From Vogesella mureinivorans (GTDB lineage: Bacteria > Pseudomonadota > Gammaproteobacteria > Burkholderiales > Chromobacteriaceae), in assembly GCF_007644035.1 (NCBI RefSeq), contig NZ_VMTV02000512.1, forward strand, positions 1 through 64,000: a stretch of 64,000 bases of DNA, written 5' to 3'. Numbering within the stretch: position 1 is the first letter of the stretch; each line of letters starts with the position of its first letter. Positions 42,757-51,569 of this stretch are shown here, one piece after another. The position numbers and the translations under genes were made by a program. The notes under the pieces were generated by a model, which saw only the letters and a list, made by a program, of their open reading frames with translations, had not been told where the DNA came from and searched no databases.

Positions 42757-43659
42757 ATGCTGCCCGGCCTGGCGCAGTGCGCGCAGCTGCGCAGCCAGCC
42801 GGTGCGTGACCTTGCCTACCTGCTGACGGCGCCGCCACCCTGGCATAGCGGTGTGGAAATCAGCTGCCAGCGCCTGCTGGGGCCGCAAGGTTGGCCGCAG
42901 CTGCTGGCGCTGGACGCCGACCCCGGCCCGCTGCTGGCGTGGCTGGCAGCACGCCCTACGCGCCGCCTGGGGCTATACGCCGAAGCCCTGCTGGCGTACT
43001 GGTTCAGCCACGCGCCGCATATCGCGCTGGTGGCGGCCAACCTGCCGGTACGCGATGCCACCCACACGGTGGGCGAGTTTGATTTTTTGCTGCGTATAGA
43101 CGGCGAGCCGTATCACCTGGAAGCCGCCAGCAAGTTCTACCTGCAGCTGGATAGCGCCCCGCATGCGCTGGTCGGCCCCGGCCTGCGCGACGCCTGGTGG
43201 CTAAAATACCGCAAGCTGGCCAGCCAGCTAGCCTTGGCACAGCACCCCGCCGCCGCGCTACCCGCCGGTTTCGAGCAGGCAAGCGCCTGCAGCCGCCTGA
43301 CTGGCTGGCTGTTTTTCCCTGCCGGTGCAGCCGACACCCACCCTGCCATCCATACCGCAGCCTGCCGCGGCTGGTGGTGCCGCCTGCAGGATAGTTGGCC
43401 GCAGCAGCACCCGCACAGCCGCTGGCTGGCCTTGCCGCGCTTGCAATGGCTCGGCCCGGCGCAAGCTGAGGAAGCGGCCACGCAGAGCCTGGCTGCCATG
43501 CGCGCGCAGCTGGCGCAGGCCGATGGTCCCTGGCTACTGGCCGAGCTGCTGCCGGATGCGCAAGGGGTATGGCAGGAGGTGGCGCGTGGTTTTGTGGTGC
43601 CTGACAGCTGGCCAGATCCCGATTTACTGGCCACCTTGCTACCCAGGTTGGCCGCATGA
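42757..43659 (+). CDS. DUF1853 protein
   Basis: 300 residues. It resembles DUF1853 proteins: VRDLAYLLTAPP near the start, RRLGLYAEALLAYWFSHAP, and the nuclease-like strand pattern TVGEFDFLLRIDGEPYHLEAASKFYL (E-x-D...E-x-S-K), which suggests a PD-(D/E)xK-type fold; activity is unproven. The stop overlaps the next start (ATGA), and the full repeat motif spans that overlap (43646-43656), placing R-L-A-A at the C-terminus. Two more copies lie inside. Confidence 0.8.
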   Translation: MLPGLAQCAQLRSQPVRDLAYLLTAPPPWHSGVEISCQRLLGPQGWPQLLALDADPGPLLAWLAARPTRRLGLYAEALLAYWFSHAPHIALVAANLPVRDATHTVGEFDFLLRIDGEPYHLEAASKFYLQLDSAPHALVGPGLRDAWWLKYRKLASQLALAQHPAAALPAGFEQASACSRLTGWLFFPAGAADTHPAIHTAACRGWWCRLQDSWPQQHPHSRWLALPRLQWLGPAQAEEAATQSLAAMRAQLAQADGPWLLAELLPDAQGVWQEVARGFVVPDSWPDPDLLATLLPRLAA

Positions 43660-44111
43660 AGACGCTACTGGTGCTGTGGAGCAGCCAGACCGGCCATACC
43701 TTGCAGCTGGCCCAGGCGGCAGCCGCCGCTGCGGTGGAAGACGGCAGTGTGGCGGTACGCATCCTGCCCGCCCTGCAGGCGGGTATTGACGAGCTACTGG
43801 CCTGCGATGCCCTGCTGCTGGCCACGCCAGAAAACTTTGGCTATATGGCCGGTGCGCTAAAAGATTTTTTCGACCGTACCTACTACCCGGCGCAGGGCAA
43901 AGTAGCCGGCTTGCCATACGCGGTGCTGATTAGCGCCGGCAATGATGGCCTGGGGGCGCAGCACGCCATCGAGCGCATCGCACGCGGCTACGGCTGGCGG
44001 CAGGCCTACCCGCCGCTGCTGGTGCGGGGTGTGCCGCAGCCGGCAGACCTTGCTGCCGCTGCCGAGCTGGGCGCCACCCTGGCGGCGGCGCTGTCCATCG
44101 GCATGCTGTAG
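43656..44111 (+). CDS. Flavodoxin-like protein
   Basis: 151 residues with a flavodoxin/NAD(P)H-FMN reductase fold. The phosphate loop is WSSQTGHTLQLA, and the segment LLLATPENFGYMAGALKDFFDRTYY is typical of flavin reductases of the NADPH-dependent FMN group. It should bind FMN and act as a small redox protein. It is translationally coupled to the DUF1853 gene. A terminator follows at 44123. Confidence 0.85.
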   Translation: MKTLLVLWSSQTGHTLQLAQAAAAAAVEDGSVAVRILPALQAGIDELLACDALLLATPENFGYMAGALKDFFDRTYYPAQGKVAGLPYAVLISAGNDGLGAQHAIERIARGYGWRQAYPPLLVRGVPQPADLAAAAELGATLAAALSIGML

Positions 44112-44122
44112 GCCATTAAACA

Positions 44123-44144
44123 AAACGCCCCGTGAGGGGCGTTT
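44123..44144. terminator. Bidirectional terminator between the flavodoxin gene and fnr
   Basis: AAACGCCCC with GGGGCGTTT around a GTGA loop, between convergent genes. Confidence 0.85.
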
Positions 44145-44162
44145 GGCATCCGTAGCGGGCGA

Positions 44163-44903
44163 TCAGTGCTGCGCTTGCGAGCAGCCGGCCACCAGCTCTT
44201 TCAGCGCTTCCGGCTTCACCAGCTGAATGTGCTTGTGGTCTACCACCAGCCAGCCTTGCTGCTGGAATTTCGACAGGGTACGGCTGACGGTTTCCAGCTT
44301 TAGCCCCAGGAAGCTGCCGATTTCTTCGCGGCTCATGCGCAGGATGAAATCGTTGGCCGCAAAGCCGCGAGCTGATAGGCGCTGTGACAAATTCAGCAAA
44401 AAAGCCGCCAGGCGTTCTTCGGCCTTCATGTTGCCTAGCAGCAACATCACCGACTGGTCGCGCACGATCTCGCGGCTCATCAGGCGGAAAAAGTGGTGCT
44501 GTAGGCTGGGAATGTCGCGGCCTAGTGTTTCCATGCGGTTGAACGGCAGCTCGCAGACCTCGCTGTCTTCCAGCGCAATGGCGTCGCAGCCGTGCAGGTT
44601 GGACGAAATGCCGTCCAGACCCATCAGCTCGCCCGACATGTGAAAGCCGGTAACCTGTTCGCGGCCGTCCTGGCTGGACACGCAGGTTTTGAAGTAGCCG
44701 GTACGCACCGCATACAGCGAGCGGAAGCCCTCGCCAGAGCGGAACAGGTATTCGCCACGTTTCAGGCGTCGGCTTTGACGGATCACGGCGTCCAGTTGCG
44801 CCATTTCATCGCGGTTCAAGCCTACCGGGAGGCACAGTTCTCGCAGGCTGCAGTTGGAACACGACACTTTGAGTGCGTGCATTGGGTGTGTGTGGTCAGT
44901 CAT
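44163..44903 (-). CDS. fnr: Oxygen-responsive transcription factor FNR/ANR
   Basis: 246 residues. The 4Fe-4S ligands C15, C18 and C24 (CSNCSLRELC) and C106 are in place. A cyclic-nucleotide-type beta barrel (about 30-150) is followed by a helix-turn-helix with the FNR recognition element E--SR (LKLETVSRTLSKF). Without oxygen the cluster-bound dimer binds TTGAT-N4-ATCAA sites. I chose ATG 44903; an upstream TTG (44921) is less likely. It is divergent from hemN, with an FNR box between them, so it probably controls hemN and itself. Confidence 0.95.
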   Translation of the reverse strand: MTDHTHPMHALKVSCSNCSLRELCLPVGLNRDEMAQLDAVIRQSRRLKRGEYLFRSGEGFRSLYAVRTGYFKTCVSSQDGREQVTGFHMSGELMGLDGISSNLHGCDAIALEDSEVCELPFNRMETLGRDIPSLQHHFFRLMSREIVRDQSVMLLLGNMKAEERLAAFLLNLSQRLSARGFAANDFILRMSREEIGSFLGLKLETVSRTLSKFQQQGWLVVDHKHIQLVKPEALKELVAGCSQAQH

Positions 44904-44935
44904 ATAGTGTGTTTTCGCCAAGCAAGCGGGCTTGC

Positions 44936-44949
44936 TTGATACGCGTCAA
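44936..44949. promoter_or_regulatory. FNR box between fnr and hemN
   Basis: TTGATACGCGTCAA matches TTGAT-N4-ATCAA at 9 of 10 defined bases. It is 33 bases upstream of the fnr start and 65 bases upstream of hemN. Confidence 0.75.
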
Positions 44950-45013
44950 AGCAAGAAAAGTGGTAATTGCGCAAATTTACCAGCCCACCACCGGTTTTCC
45001 AACCAGATTCAAT

Positions 45014-46420
45014 ATGACACCCACCATAAATTTCACGCCGACACAGTGTATTTTCGATAGAGAACTTATCGAAAGGCTGGAAGGTTCCGGGCCGCGTTAC
45101 ACGTCCTACCCCACGGCAGACCGCTTTCACAACGGTTTCGGGGTGAGTGATTACGAGCAATGGCTGGCCCACCGCGCGATTGGCGCCAACCATCGGCCGA
45201 TCTCGCTGTACGTGCATGTGCCGTTCTGCAACACCATTTGCTACTACTGCGGCTGTAACAAAATCATTACCAAAGACAAAAGCCGCGCCGATGCCTATCT
45301 GGATTACCTGGAAAAAGAAATCCGCCTGGTGGCGGAAAAACTGGGCAGCCGTGAGAAGGTGATCCAGCTGCATTTTGGCGGCGGTACGCCTACCTTTTTG
45401 TCGGACGAGCAGCTGGACCGCGTGATGGGCATCATCAGCCAGCATTTCGAGCTGTTGCCGGAGGGCGAGTTCTCTATCGAGATCGACCCGCGCAAGGTTG
45501 GCCGCGACACGGTGCTGCACCTGGCGCGGCTGGGTTTCAACCGCATGAGCATTGGTATCCAGGATTTCGACCCGGTGGTGCAGGAGGCGGTGAACCGCAT
45601 CCAGAGCGAGGAAGAGACCCGTGTGGTGATGGATGCAGCGCGCGAAGCCGGTTTCAAGTCCATCAGTGTGGACTTGATTTACGGCCTGCCCAAGCAAACG
45701 GCGCATTCGCTGGAAAACACGGTAAGCCGCGTGATTGCCATGTCGCCAGACCGCATTGCGCTGTACAACTACGCGCACTTGCCTACCGTGTTCATGCCAC
45801 AGCGCCGTATCAACGAGGCGGATTTGCCCACATCGGCTACCAAGCTGGATATCCTGCAAAACTCTGTGCGCCAGCTGGCAGACGCAGGCTATGTGTTTAT
45901 CGGCATGGACCACTTTGCCAAGCCGGACGACGAGCTGACGCGTGCCTTGCAGCAGGGCCGCCTGCAGCGCAATTTCCAGGGCTACTCTACGCATGCCGAC
46001 TGCGACATGATCGGCCTGGGCGTGTCGTCCATCGGCAAGGTAGGGCCGTGCTACACGCAGAACGAGAAGGAGCTGGACGCCTACTACGCCGCGCTGGATG
46101 CAGGCCACCTGCCGGTGCTACGCGGCATGACGCTGACGCAGGATGATATTTTGCGCCGTAGCGTGATCCAGGCGCTGATGTGCCGCTTCTCGCTGTCGGT
46201 AGAGGCGATCGAGCAGACCTTTGCCATTAATTTTGCCGACTATTTTGCCGTAGAGCTGCCGCAGATTCGTGCCTTCCAGAGCGAGGGCCTACTGACCTTT
46301 GATGGTGATTTTCTGATGGTGGCACCCAAGGGGCGCTTCCTGATTCGCAACATCGCCATGATTTTCGACCGCCACCTGCGCGAGCGCGAAACCAAGGCGC
46401 GTTATTCGCAGACGATCTGA
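45014..46420 (+). CDS. hemN: Oxygen-independent coproporphyrinogen III oxidase
   Basis: 468 residues. A radical-SAM cluster motif C72-x3-C76-x2-C79 (FCNTICYYCGC) is followed by HFGGGTPTFLSDEQL, and the C-terminal HemN domain is complete. It decarboxylates coproporphyrinogen III to protoporphyrinogen IX without oxygen, for haem synthesis in microaerobic or anaerobic growth. ATG 45014 (MTPTINFTPTQCIFDRELIE) fits the family start; the frame is open upstream into the fnr control region. FNR control is expected from the box at 44936. Confidence 0.96.
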   Translation: MTPTINFTPTQCIFDRELIERLEGSGPRYTSYPTADRFHNGFGVSDYEQWLAHRAIGANHRPISLYVHVPFCNTICYYCGCNKIITKDKSRADAYLDYLEKEIRLVAEKLGSREKVIQLHFGGGTPTFLSDEQLDRVMGIISQHFELLPEGEFSIEIDPRKVGRDTVLHLARLGFNRMSIGIQDFDPVVQEAVNRIQSEEETRVVMDAAREAGFKSISVDLIYGLPKQTAHSLENTVSRVIAMSPDRIALYNYAHLPTVFMPQRRINEADLPTSATKLDILQNSVRQLADAGYVFIGMDHFAKPDDELTRALQQGRLQRNFQGYSTHADCDMIGLGVSSIGKVGPCYTQNEKELDAYYAALDAGHLPVLRGMTLTQDDILRRSVIQALMCRFSLSVEAIEQTFAINFADYFAVELPQIRAFQSEGLLTFDGDFLMVAPKGRFLIRNIAMIFDRHLRERETKARYSQTI

Positions 46421-46438
46421 CGCAGCGTTGCACAAGAT

Positions 46439-46476
46439 AAAAGCCGGCAGCCCCTTGGCAGGGCTACCGGCTTTTT
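46439..46476 (+). terminator. Terminator of hemN
   Basis: AAAGCCGG-C-AGCCC with GGGCT-A-CCGGCTTT (one mismatch), ending in a T-run. Confidence 0.85.
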
Positions 46477-46492
46477 TGCGCAGGCAGTAAAA

Positions 46493-46514
46493 AGCCCGCC
46501 TGGCTGGGCGGGCT
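46493..46514 (-). terminator. Terminator of bamC
   Basis: AGCCCGCC (46493-46500) with GGCGGGCT (46507-46514). On the minus strand it runs into TTTTTA. Confidence 0.8.
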
Positions 46515-46533
46515 GGTGTGGCAAAGACGCTGC

Positions 46534-47655
46534 TTATTTCAGCTCGTTCACCATCTGTTGCAGCAGGGCTTCCAGGCCTTTGTCCGTGACTACGGCATTA
46601 TCGGCGGTGCGCAGCTCTACACGTACTTGCTTGTCACCCTGGCGGGTCAGCTGTACACGCAGGTTTGGCACGCTGGCGTTATCACCCGGTTTGCTGTCTT
46701 TCCAGAAAGCCAGTTTGGAGAACAGGCCGCCACTGCTTTGTGCGTTGGCTTTTTGCACGTCATCGTTGCCTGGCTTCACGAAGTAGGCACCCAGTGTGCG
46801 GTCACGGTCGGTAATGGCCAGGCCGTTATGCTCCAGTACCAGGCCGACACGGCGCCATGCGCGGTCGTAGCTGTCATCCAGCTCGATACCGCCTTTTACC
46901 AGGCGTGCACGGGCGGTGCTGGCGGTTTGCTCCTGGCGAACGGTCTTCGCTGCCGTGGCTTCATCCATGCCCAGGCGTACCAGGAAGCGGCTCAGGAACA
47001 CCGCTTCGATTTCCGGGTCGGTAGGGCGAGGCTGCCAACGGGTGTCTTCTTTGGCTTCGTTGATGTAGATCTCGTACATGCCGCGGTGGCTAAAGAACAC
47101 ATCTGTGCCGTTGGCCGTTTTTTCGATGCGGATGCGGAACTTGTCGCGCTCCGGCGTAGAGAACACGCTACCCAGACCCACGGTTTCCAGCAGGCCGCGT
47201 ACGGTGCTGGCACCCAGTTTGGCGCGGTTTTCTGCCCAGTCGGTTTCCATGTAGCCGATGTCGGCTTCTTCGTTCTGGATGACAAAACCGTTATCCAGCC
47301 AGAACGCTTTCAGCAGCGGCCACACTTCTGCCGGGCTTTTGCCCGGAATGCTGACCCAGCGCTGGGTACCCGCGCGTTCTACTGCTGCGCTGGCCGGTTC
47401 GGCTTGCGCTGCCGGGGTAGCTGCAGTAGGCGCAGCGGTGGCTTGGCTTGCACTGCCGGTGTTGACCTGTGGAATAGGGTAGCGGTCTTGCTGTACTGGT
47501 GCGCTGAGATCAGGCGGCACTTCCAGCGAAGACTTCGGTTTCGGGCTGTCCGACTTGAACTCGTATTTCAGGTCGGGGTTGCTGCTGGCGCAGGCGCTCA
47601 GCAAGCCTGCACACAGCAGGCCGGAGATCAGGGTCTTGTTCATTGCGTGCTTCAT
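46534..47655 (-). CDS. bamC: Outer-membrane assembly lipoprotein BamC (NlpB)
   Basis: 373 residues. A signal peptide with lipobox LSAC precedes SSNPDLKYEFKSDSPKPKSSLEVPPDLSAP, the unstructured BamC segment that binds BamD. Two helix-grip domains follow (about 110-210 with WLDNGFVIQNEEADIGYMETDW, and about 255-370). It belongs to the BAM complex that inserts beta-barrel proteins. Start ATG 47655 or 47643 (MNKTLISGLLCAG) cannot be separated; neither has a clear ribosome site. It follows dapA by three bases, the classical dapA-bamC pair. Confidence 0.93.
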   Translation of the reverse strand: MKHAMNKTLISGLLCAGLLSACASSNPDLKYEFKSDSPKPKSSLEVPPDLSAPVQQDRYPIPQVNTGSASQATAAPTAATPAAQAEPASAAVERAGTQRWVSIPGKSPAEVWPLLKAFWLDNGFVIQNEEADIGYMETDWAENRAKLGASTVRGLLETVGLGSVFSTPERDKFRIRIEKTANGTDVFFSHRGMYEIYINEAKEDTRWQPRPTDPEIEAVFLSRFLVRLGMDEATAAKTVRQEQTASTARARLVKGGIELDDSYDRAWRRVGLVLEHNGLAITDRDRTLGAYFVKPGNDDVQKANAQSSGGLFSKLAFWKDSKPGDNASVPNLRVQLTRQGDKQVRVELRTADNAVVTDKGLEALLQQMVNELK

Positions 47656-47658
47656 GGT

Positions 47659-48534
47659 TTACAGGGTGTTGGCCTGTTTCATGGCGGCTTCGATGATGGC
47701 GACCGAACCCTGGCTTAGCGGGGTCAGTGGCAGGCGCAGGCCGGCGGGCATCAGGCCCATGCGGTGCAGTGCCCATTTGGCCGGAATCGGGTTTGGCTCG
47801 CAGAACAGCTGCTTGTGCAGGCCCTGCAGCTGGTCGTTGATGGCGCGGGCGGCTGTGGTATCACCACCGCGGGCGGCCTTGCACAGCTGGCTCATCAGGG
47901 CCGGAGCGACGTTGGCCGTCACCGAGATGACACCGTGACCACCGCACAGCATGAAGGCCATGCCGGTAGCGTCGTCGCCGGAGTACAGGGCAAAGTCGGC
48001 AGGGGCGCGCAGCACCAGGTCGCAGGCGCGGCCGATATCACCGGTAGCGTCTTTCAGGCCTACGATATTGTCGATCTGGGCCAGACGCAGCGCGGTATCG
48101 TTGCTCATGTCGGCCACGGTACGGCCGGGCACGTTGTACATGATCAGCGGGATGTCCACTGCCTCGGCAATGGTACGGTAGTGCTGATAGATACCTTCTT
48201 GCGTGGGCTTGTTGTAGTACGGCACTACGGACAGGCTGTGGCTGGCGCCGGCCTGTTTGGCCAGCTGGGCCAGTTCGATGGCTTCGGCGGTAGAGTTGGC
48301 GCCGGTGCCGGCCACCACGGTAACGCGGCCGGCAGCGTGCCGTGCCACGGCTTCTACGACCTTGATGTGTTCTTCCACGCCCAGAGTGGCGGATTCGCCG
48401 GTGGTGCCTACGGCAACAATGCCGTCGGTACCGTTATCGATGTGGAAGTCAACGAGACGTTTGAGCGATTCGAAATCGACCTGGCCGTCCTCGAACATCG
48501 GGGTGACCAGAGCAACAAGGCTGCCGGTAAGCAT
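47659..48534 (-). CDS. dapA: 4-hydroxy-tetrahydrodipicolinate synthase
   Basis: 291 residues, a TIM barrel. Schiff-base lysine K161 ([12 protein letters not shown]), Y133 and R138 (MYNVPGRT) and the GTTGES loop (43-48) are present. It condenses pyruvate with aspartate semialdehyde, the first committed step to diaminopimelate and lysine. Normal length. It is co-transcribed with bamC. Confidence 0.97.
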   Translation of the reverse strand: MLTGSLVALVTPMFEDGQVDFESLKRLVDFHIDNGTDGIVAVGTTGESATLGVEEHIKVVEAVARHAAGRVTVVAGTGANSTAEAIELAQLAKQAGASHSLSVVPYYNKPTQEGIYQHYRTIAEAVDIPLIMYNVPGRTVADMSNDTALRLAQIDNIVGLKDATGDIGRACDLVLRAPADFALYSGDDATGMAFMLCGGHGVISVTANVAPALMSQLCKAARGGDTTAARAINDQLQGLHKQLFCEPNPIPAKWALHRMGLMPAGLRLPLTPLSQGSVAIIEAAMKQANTL

Positions 48535-48641
48535 AGCTTCTGCCTATATGAAATGGATTAAGTAAGGTGTTTGATTGTAGCGGAATTCCGCTATTGCGGC
48601 GCGTGCAATCCACGTTGGCCGCAACACGCTGATTGCAAGGG

Positions 48642-48656
48642 TTTTTGTGCTAAAAT
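48642..48656 (+). promoter_or_regulatory. Extended -10 promoter of the ABC-F gene
   Basis: TGCTAAAAT (48648-48656), the same extended -10 type as before mgtE and the repeat lipoprotein. It is about 49 bases before the GTG start. A core repeat-motif copy lies just upstream at 48614. Confidence 0.5.
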
Positions 48657-48704
48657 ACACGGTTTTCCGGTACACATTCAGAGACTGGCAGAGGAATTAT
48701 CCGC

Positions 48705-50336
48705 GTGATTACGACAAGCAACATTACCATGCAGTTCGGCGCCAAGCCGCTTTTCGACAAAGTTTCGGTCAAGTTTGGCGAGGGTAACCGCTATGGCCTG
48801 ATCGGTGCCAACGGCTCCGGTAAATCGACCTTCATGAAAATTCTGGGTGGTGACCTGGAGCAGACCAGTGGCGAAGTGGCCATCGAAAACGGTCTGCGTC
48901 TGGGTAAGCTGCGCCAGGACCAGTTTGCTTACGAAGATCAGCGTGTAATCGATGTTGTGCTGCAAGGCCATACCGAAATGTGGGCCGCCATGAGCGAGCG
49001 TGATGCCATTTACGCCAACCTGGAAGCCACCGAAGACGACTACATGCACGCGGCCGAACTGGAAGCCAAGTTTGCCGAATACGACGGCTACACCGCCGAA
49101 GCCCGCGCTGGCGAGCTGCTGATGGGCGTGGGCATTCCGGTAGAGCAGCACTTTGGCCCGATGAGCGAAGTGGCACCAGGCTGGAAGCTGCGCGTGCTGC
49201 TGGCGCAGGCACTGTTCTCCAACCCGGACATCCTGCTGCTGGACGAACCAACCAACAACCTGGACATCAACACCATTCGCTGGCTGGAGCACGTGCTGAA
49301 CGAGCGCAACGCCACCATGATCATCATTTCGCACGACCGACACTTCCTGAACTCGGTCTGCACCCATATGGCCGATCTGGACTACAACACCATCCGCATC
49401 TACCCGGGTAACTACGACGACTACATGATCGCGTCCACCCAGGCCCGCGAGCGCCAGCTGGCGTCCAACAGCAAAGCCAAAGAGCGCATCCAGGAACTGC
49501 ATGAGTTTGCGGCGCGTTTCTCGGCCAACAAGTCCAAAGCCCGTCAGGCCACCAGCCGCCTGAAGCAGGCGGACAAACTGAAGGCCGACATGGTGGAAGT
49601 GAAGCCATCCAGCCGCCAGAGCCCGTTCATCCGCTTTGAGATGGACGACAAATTCAAGCTGCACCGCCAGGCAGTAGAAGTCGATAGCCTGAACAAAGCC
49701 TACGACAAGAAGGTGCTGCTGAAAGACCTGAGCTTTATCCTGGAAGCCGGTGCTCGCCTGGCTATCATCGGCCCGAACGGTGCCGGTAAATCTACACTGG
49801 TGAAGCTGCTGGTGGGGGCTTTCGAGGCGCCATTGGCCGAAGGCATTACTGCGGATTACGGCCAGATCAAGTGGGCCGAAAAAGCGCAGGTGGGTTACTT
49901 TGCCCAGGACCACGAAGCCGAATTCGCCAGCGACAGCACGCTCACCGACTGGATGCGCGAGTGGGGCCAGGAAGGTGACGACGAGCAGATCATCCGTGGC
50001 ACGCTGGGCCGCCTGCTGTTTGGCAGCAACGACGTGGACAAGCCGGTGCGTGTGCTGTCCGGTGGTGAAAAAGGCCGCATGCTGTACGGCAAGCTGATCC
50101 TGCAAAAGCCGAACGTGATGATCATGGATGAACCGACCAACCATATGGATATGGAGTCGATCGAAGCCCTGAACATGGCGCTGGAAAAATACAAAGGCAC
50201 CCTGATCTTTGTATCGCACGACCGTCAGTTTGTGAGCTCGCTGGCCGACCACATTCTGGAGCTGGATGGCAACGGTGGTTTCGACTACTACACCGGCAAC
50301 TACGAAGACTACCTGGCCAGCAAAGGTCTGGAATAA
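48705..50336 (+). CDS. ABC-F family ATPase, YbiT-like
   Basis: 543 residues, GTG start with GAGGAA before it. Two ATP-binding cassettes are joined by the linker typical of ABC-F proteins. Walker A sites are GANGSGKST and GPNGAGKST; signatures are [15 protein letters not shown] (degenerate, as in YbiT) and [15 protein letters not shown]; Walker B sites are [12 protein letters not shown] and [12 protein letters not shown]. There are no membrane helices. ABC-F proteins bind the ribosomal E site and help with stalled or special translation states; the exact YbiT role is not well defined. Confidence 0.94.
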   Translation: MITTSNITMQFGAKPLFDKVSVKFGEGNRYGLIGANGSGKSTFMKILGGDLEQTSGEVAIENGLRLGKLRQDQFAYEDQRVIDVVLQGHTEMWAAMSERDAIYANLEATEDDYMHAAELEAKFAEYDGYTAEARAGELLMGVGIPVEQHFGPMSEVAPGWKLRVLLAQALFSNPDILLLDEPTNNLDINTIRWLEHVLNERNATMIIISHDRHFLNSVCTHMADLDYNTIRIYPGNYDDYMIASTQARERQLASNSKAKERIQELHEFAARFSANKSKARQATSRLKQADKLKADMVEVKPSSRQSPFIRFEMDDKFKLHRQAVEVDSLNKAYDKKVLLKDLSFILEAGARLAIIGPNGAGKSTLVKLLVGAFEAPLAEGITADYGQIKWAEKAQVGYFAQDHEAEFASDSTLTDWMREWGQEGDDEQIIRGTLGRLLFGSNDVDKPVRVLSGGEKGRMLYGKLILQKPNVMIMDEPTNHMDMESIEALNMALEKYKGTLIFVSHDRQFVSSLADHILELDGNGGFDYYTGNYEDYLASKGLE

Positions 50337-50735
50337 ACCGGCCCTGCAGGGGGTAAGCATCAAGGCAGCTACGGCTGCCTTTTTTCATGCGGTACGGGTT
50401 TGGGTGCGGGCTGGCCCGGCGGGCTTCTATGGTGTGGTTTTCATGGCCACAGCGCGCAAATGCCTGTTTTTCTGCATATTTTTTTTGCACTGCGATAATC
50501 CCGCCACAGCCTTGCCAGCCTTGATGCCAGCCGATAGAGCGTTTGCTTTACCGCTAGCGAGCGCTTGCGTTATATTGCAGCGCAAGATGGTTGTGCGCTG
50601 CAAAATGCGACAGTGGCAACCGGCATAACAAGACAAGACAGACAATAAAAACAGGGACTCGGCCTTGAGGGTCGGTGGTGGAGCAATATCCGGTCGACAA
50701 TCGGGTCGCCTGCAACTGAATGCAAAGGAAGAATT
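50337..50735 (+). promoter_or_regulatory. Intergenic region upstream of the FabG-like gene
   Basis: About 400 bases without a gene. It contains the ABC-F terminator (50362-50381), a weak promoter candidate with TATATT at 50571 and an imperfect dyad GCAGCGCAA / TTGTGCGCTGC (50577-50601) that could be a regulator site. The last 100 bases form an untranslated leader. Confidence 0.45.
50362..50381 (+). terminator. Terminator of the ABC-F gene
   Basis: AAGGCAGC with GCTGCCTT around a TACG loop, followed by a T-run. Confidence 0.85.
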
Positions 50736-51476
50736 ATGCGCTTGAAAGGGAAAGTCTCCATTATTACTGGTGGTGCTAGCGGTATTGGTAAAGCTACTGC
50801 CGAAAAATTCATCAAAGAAGGCGCGATCGTTGCGGTATGTGACATCAACCTGGATGCCGTTAATGCCGTAGTGGAAGAGCTGAAGGCAGCCGGTGGCGAA
50901 GCGGTAGGTTACAAAGTGGACGTGACCGACAGAGCCCAGATCGCCGACATGGTTGGCGCGCTGAAGACCCAGTTTGGCCGTATTGACGTGCTGGTGAACA
51001 ACGCCGGTATCGTGATGGATGCCCAGCTGATCAAAATGACCGAAGACCAGTTCGACAAGGTCATCGACATCAACCTGAAGGGTGTTTACAACTGCACCAA
51101 GGCCGTGGTGGATACCATGATCGAACAGGGTGCCGGTGTGATCCTGAACGCCTCGTCCGTGGTGGGTGTGTATGGCAACTTCGGCCAGACCAACTACGCT
51201 GCTTCCAAGTTTGGCGTGATCGGTTTCGTGAAAACCTGGGCCAAAGAGCTGGGCAAAAAAGGCATTCGTGCCAACGCCGTCTGCCCTGGCTTTGTGGCAA
51301 CGCCTATCCTGAAATCCATGCCGGAAAAAGTGATCCAGGCCATGGAAGACAAGGTGCCGATGAAGCGCATGGCGCAGCCGGAAGAAATCGCCAACGTGTA
51401 CGCCTGGCTCGCTTCCGACGAAGCCAGCTACATCAACGGTGCTGCCATCGAAGTGACCGGTGGTCTGACACTGTAA
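50736..51476 (+). CDS. FabG-like 3-oxoacyl reductase (SDR)
   Basis: 246 residues. NAD(P) motif [10 protein letters not shown] (11-20), N113, catalytic S140, Y154 and K158 (YAASKFG), and VNNAGIV are all present. Most similar in pattern to FabG/acetoacetyl-CoA reductases; alone, outside a fab cluster, it may be a second FabG or serve polyhydroxyalkanoate or fatty-acid metabolism. AAAGGAAG precedes the ATG. The stop codon is followed directly by the full repeat motif and a 54-bp palindromic terminator. Confidence 0.92.
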   Translation: MRLKGKVSIITGGASGIGKATAEKFIKEGAIVAVCDINLDAVNAVVEELKAAGGEAVGYKVDVTDRAQIADMVGALKTQFGRIDVLVNNAGIVMDAQLIKMTEDQFDKVIDINLKGVYNCTKAVVDTMIEQGAGVILNASSVVGVYGNFGQTNYAASKFGVIGFVKTWAKELGKKGIRANAVCPGFVATPILKSMPEKVIQAMEDKVPMKRMAQPEEIANVYAWLASDEASYINGAAIEVTGGLTL

Positions 51477-51484
51477 GGTTGGCC

Positions 51485-51538
51485 GCAAGCGCCCATGAAA
51501 AAACCCGCCAATTGGCGGGTTTTTTCATGGGCGCTTGC
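51485..51538. terminator. Perfect 54-bp palindrome, bidirectional terminator
   Basis: Bases 51485-51511 are the exact reverse complement of 51512-51538, with no loop spacing. The inner part (ACCCGCCAATTGGCGGGT) is the terminator stem, and the six-A and six-T tracts lie inside the arms, so it works in both directions between the convergent FabG-like and cysB genes. Repeat-motif copy 51477-51487 overlaps its left edge. Confidence 0.9.
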
Positions 51539-51569
51539 CCGTTGCAGGCTAGCAGCAGGCGAGGGTGGC

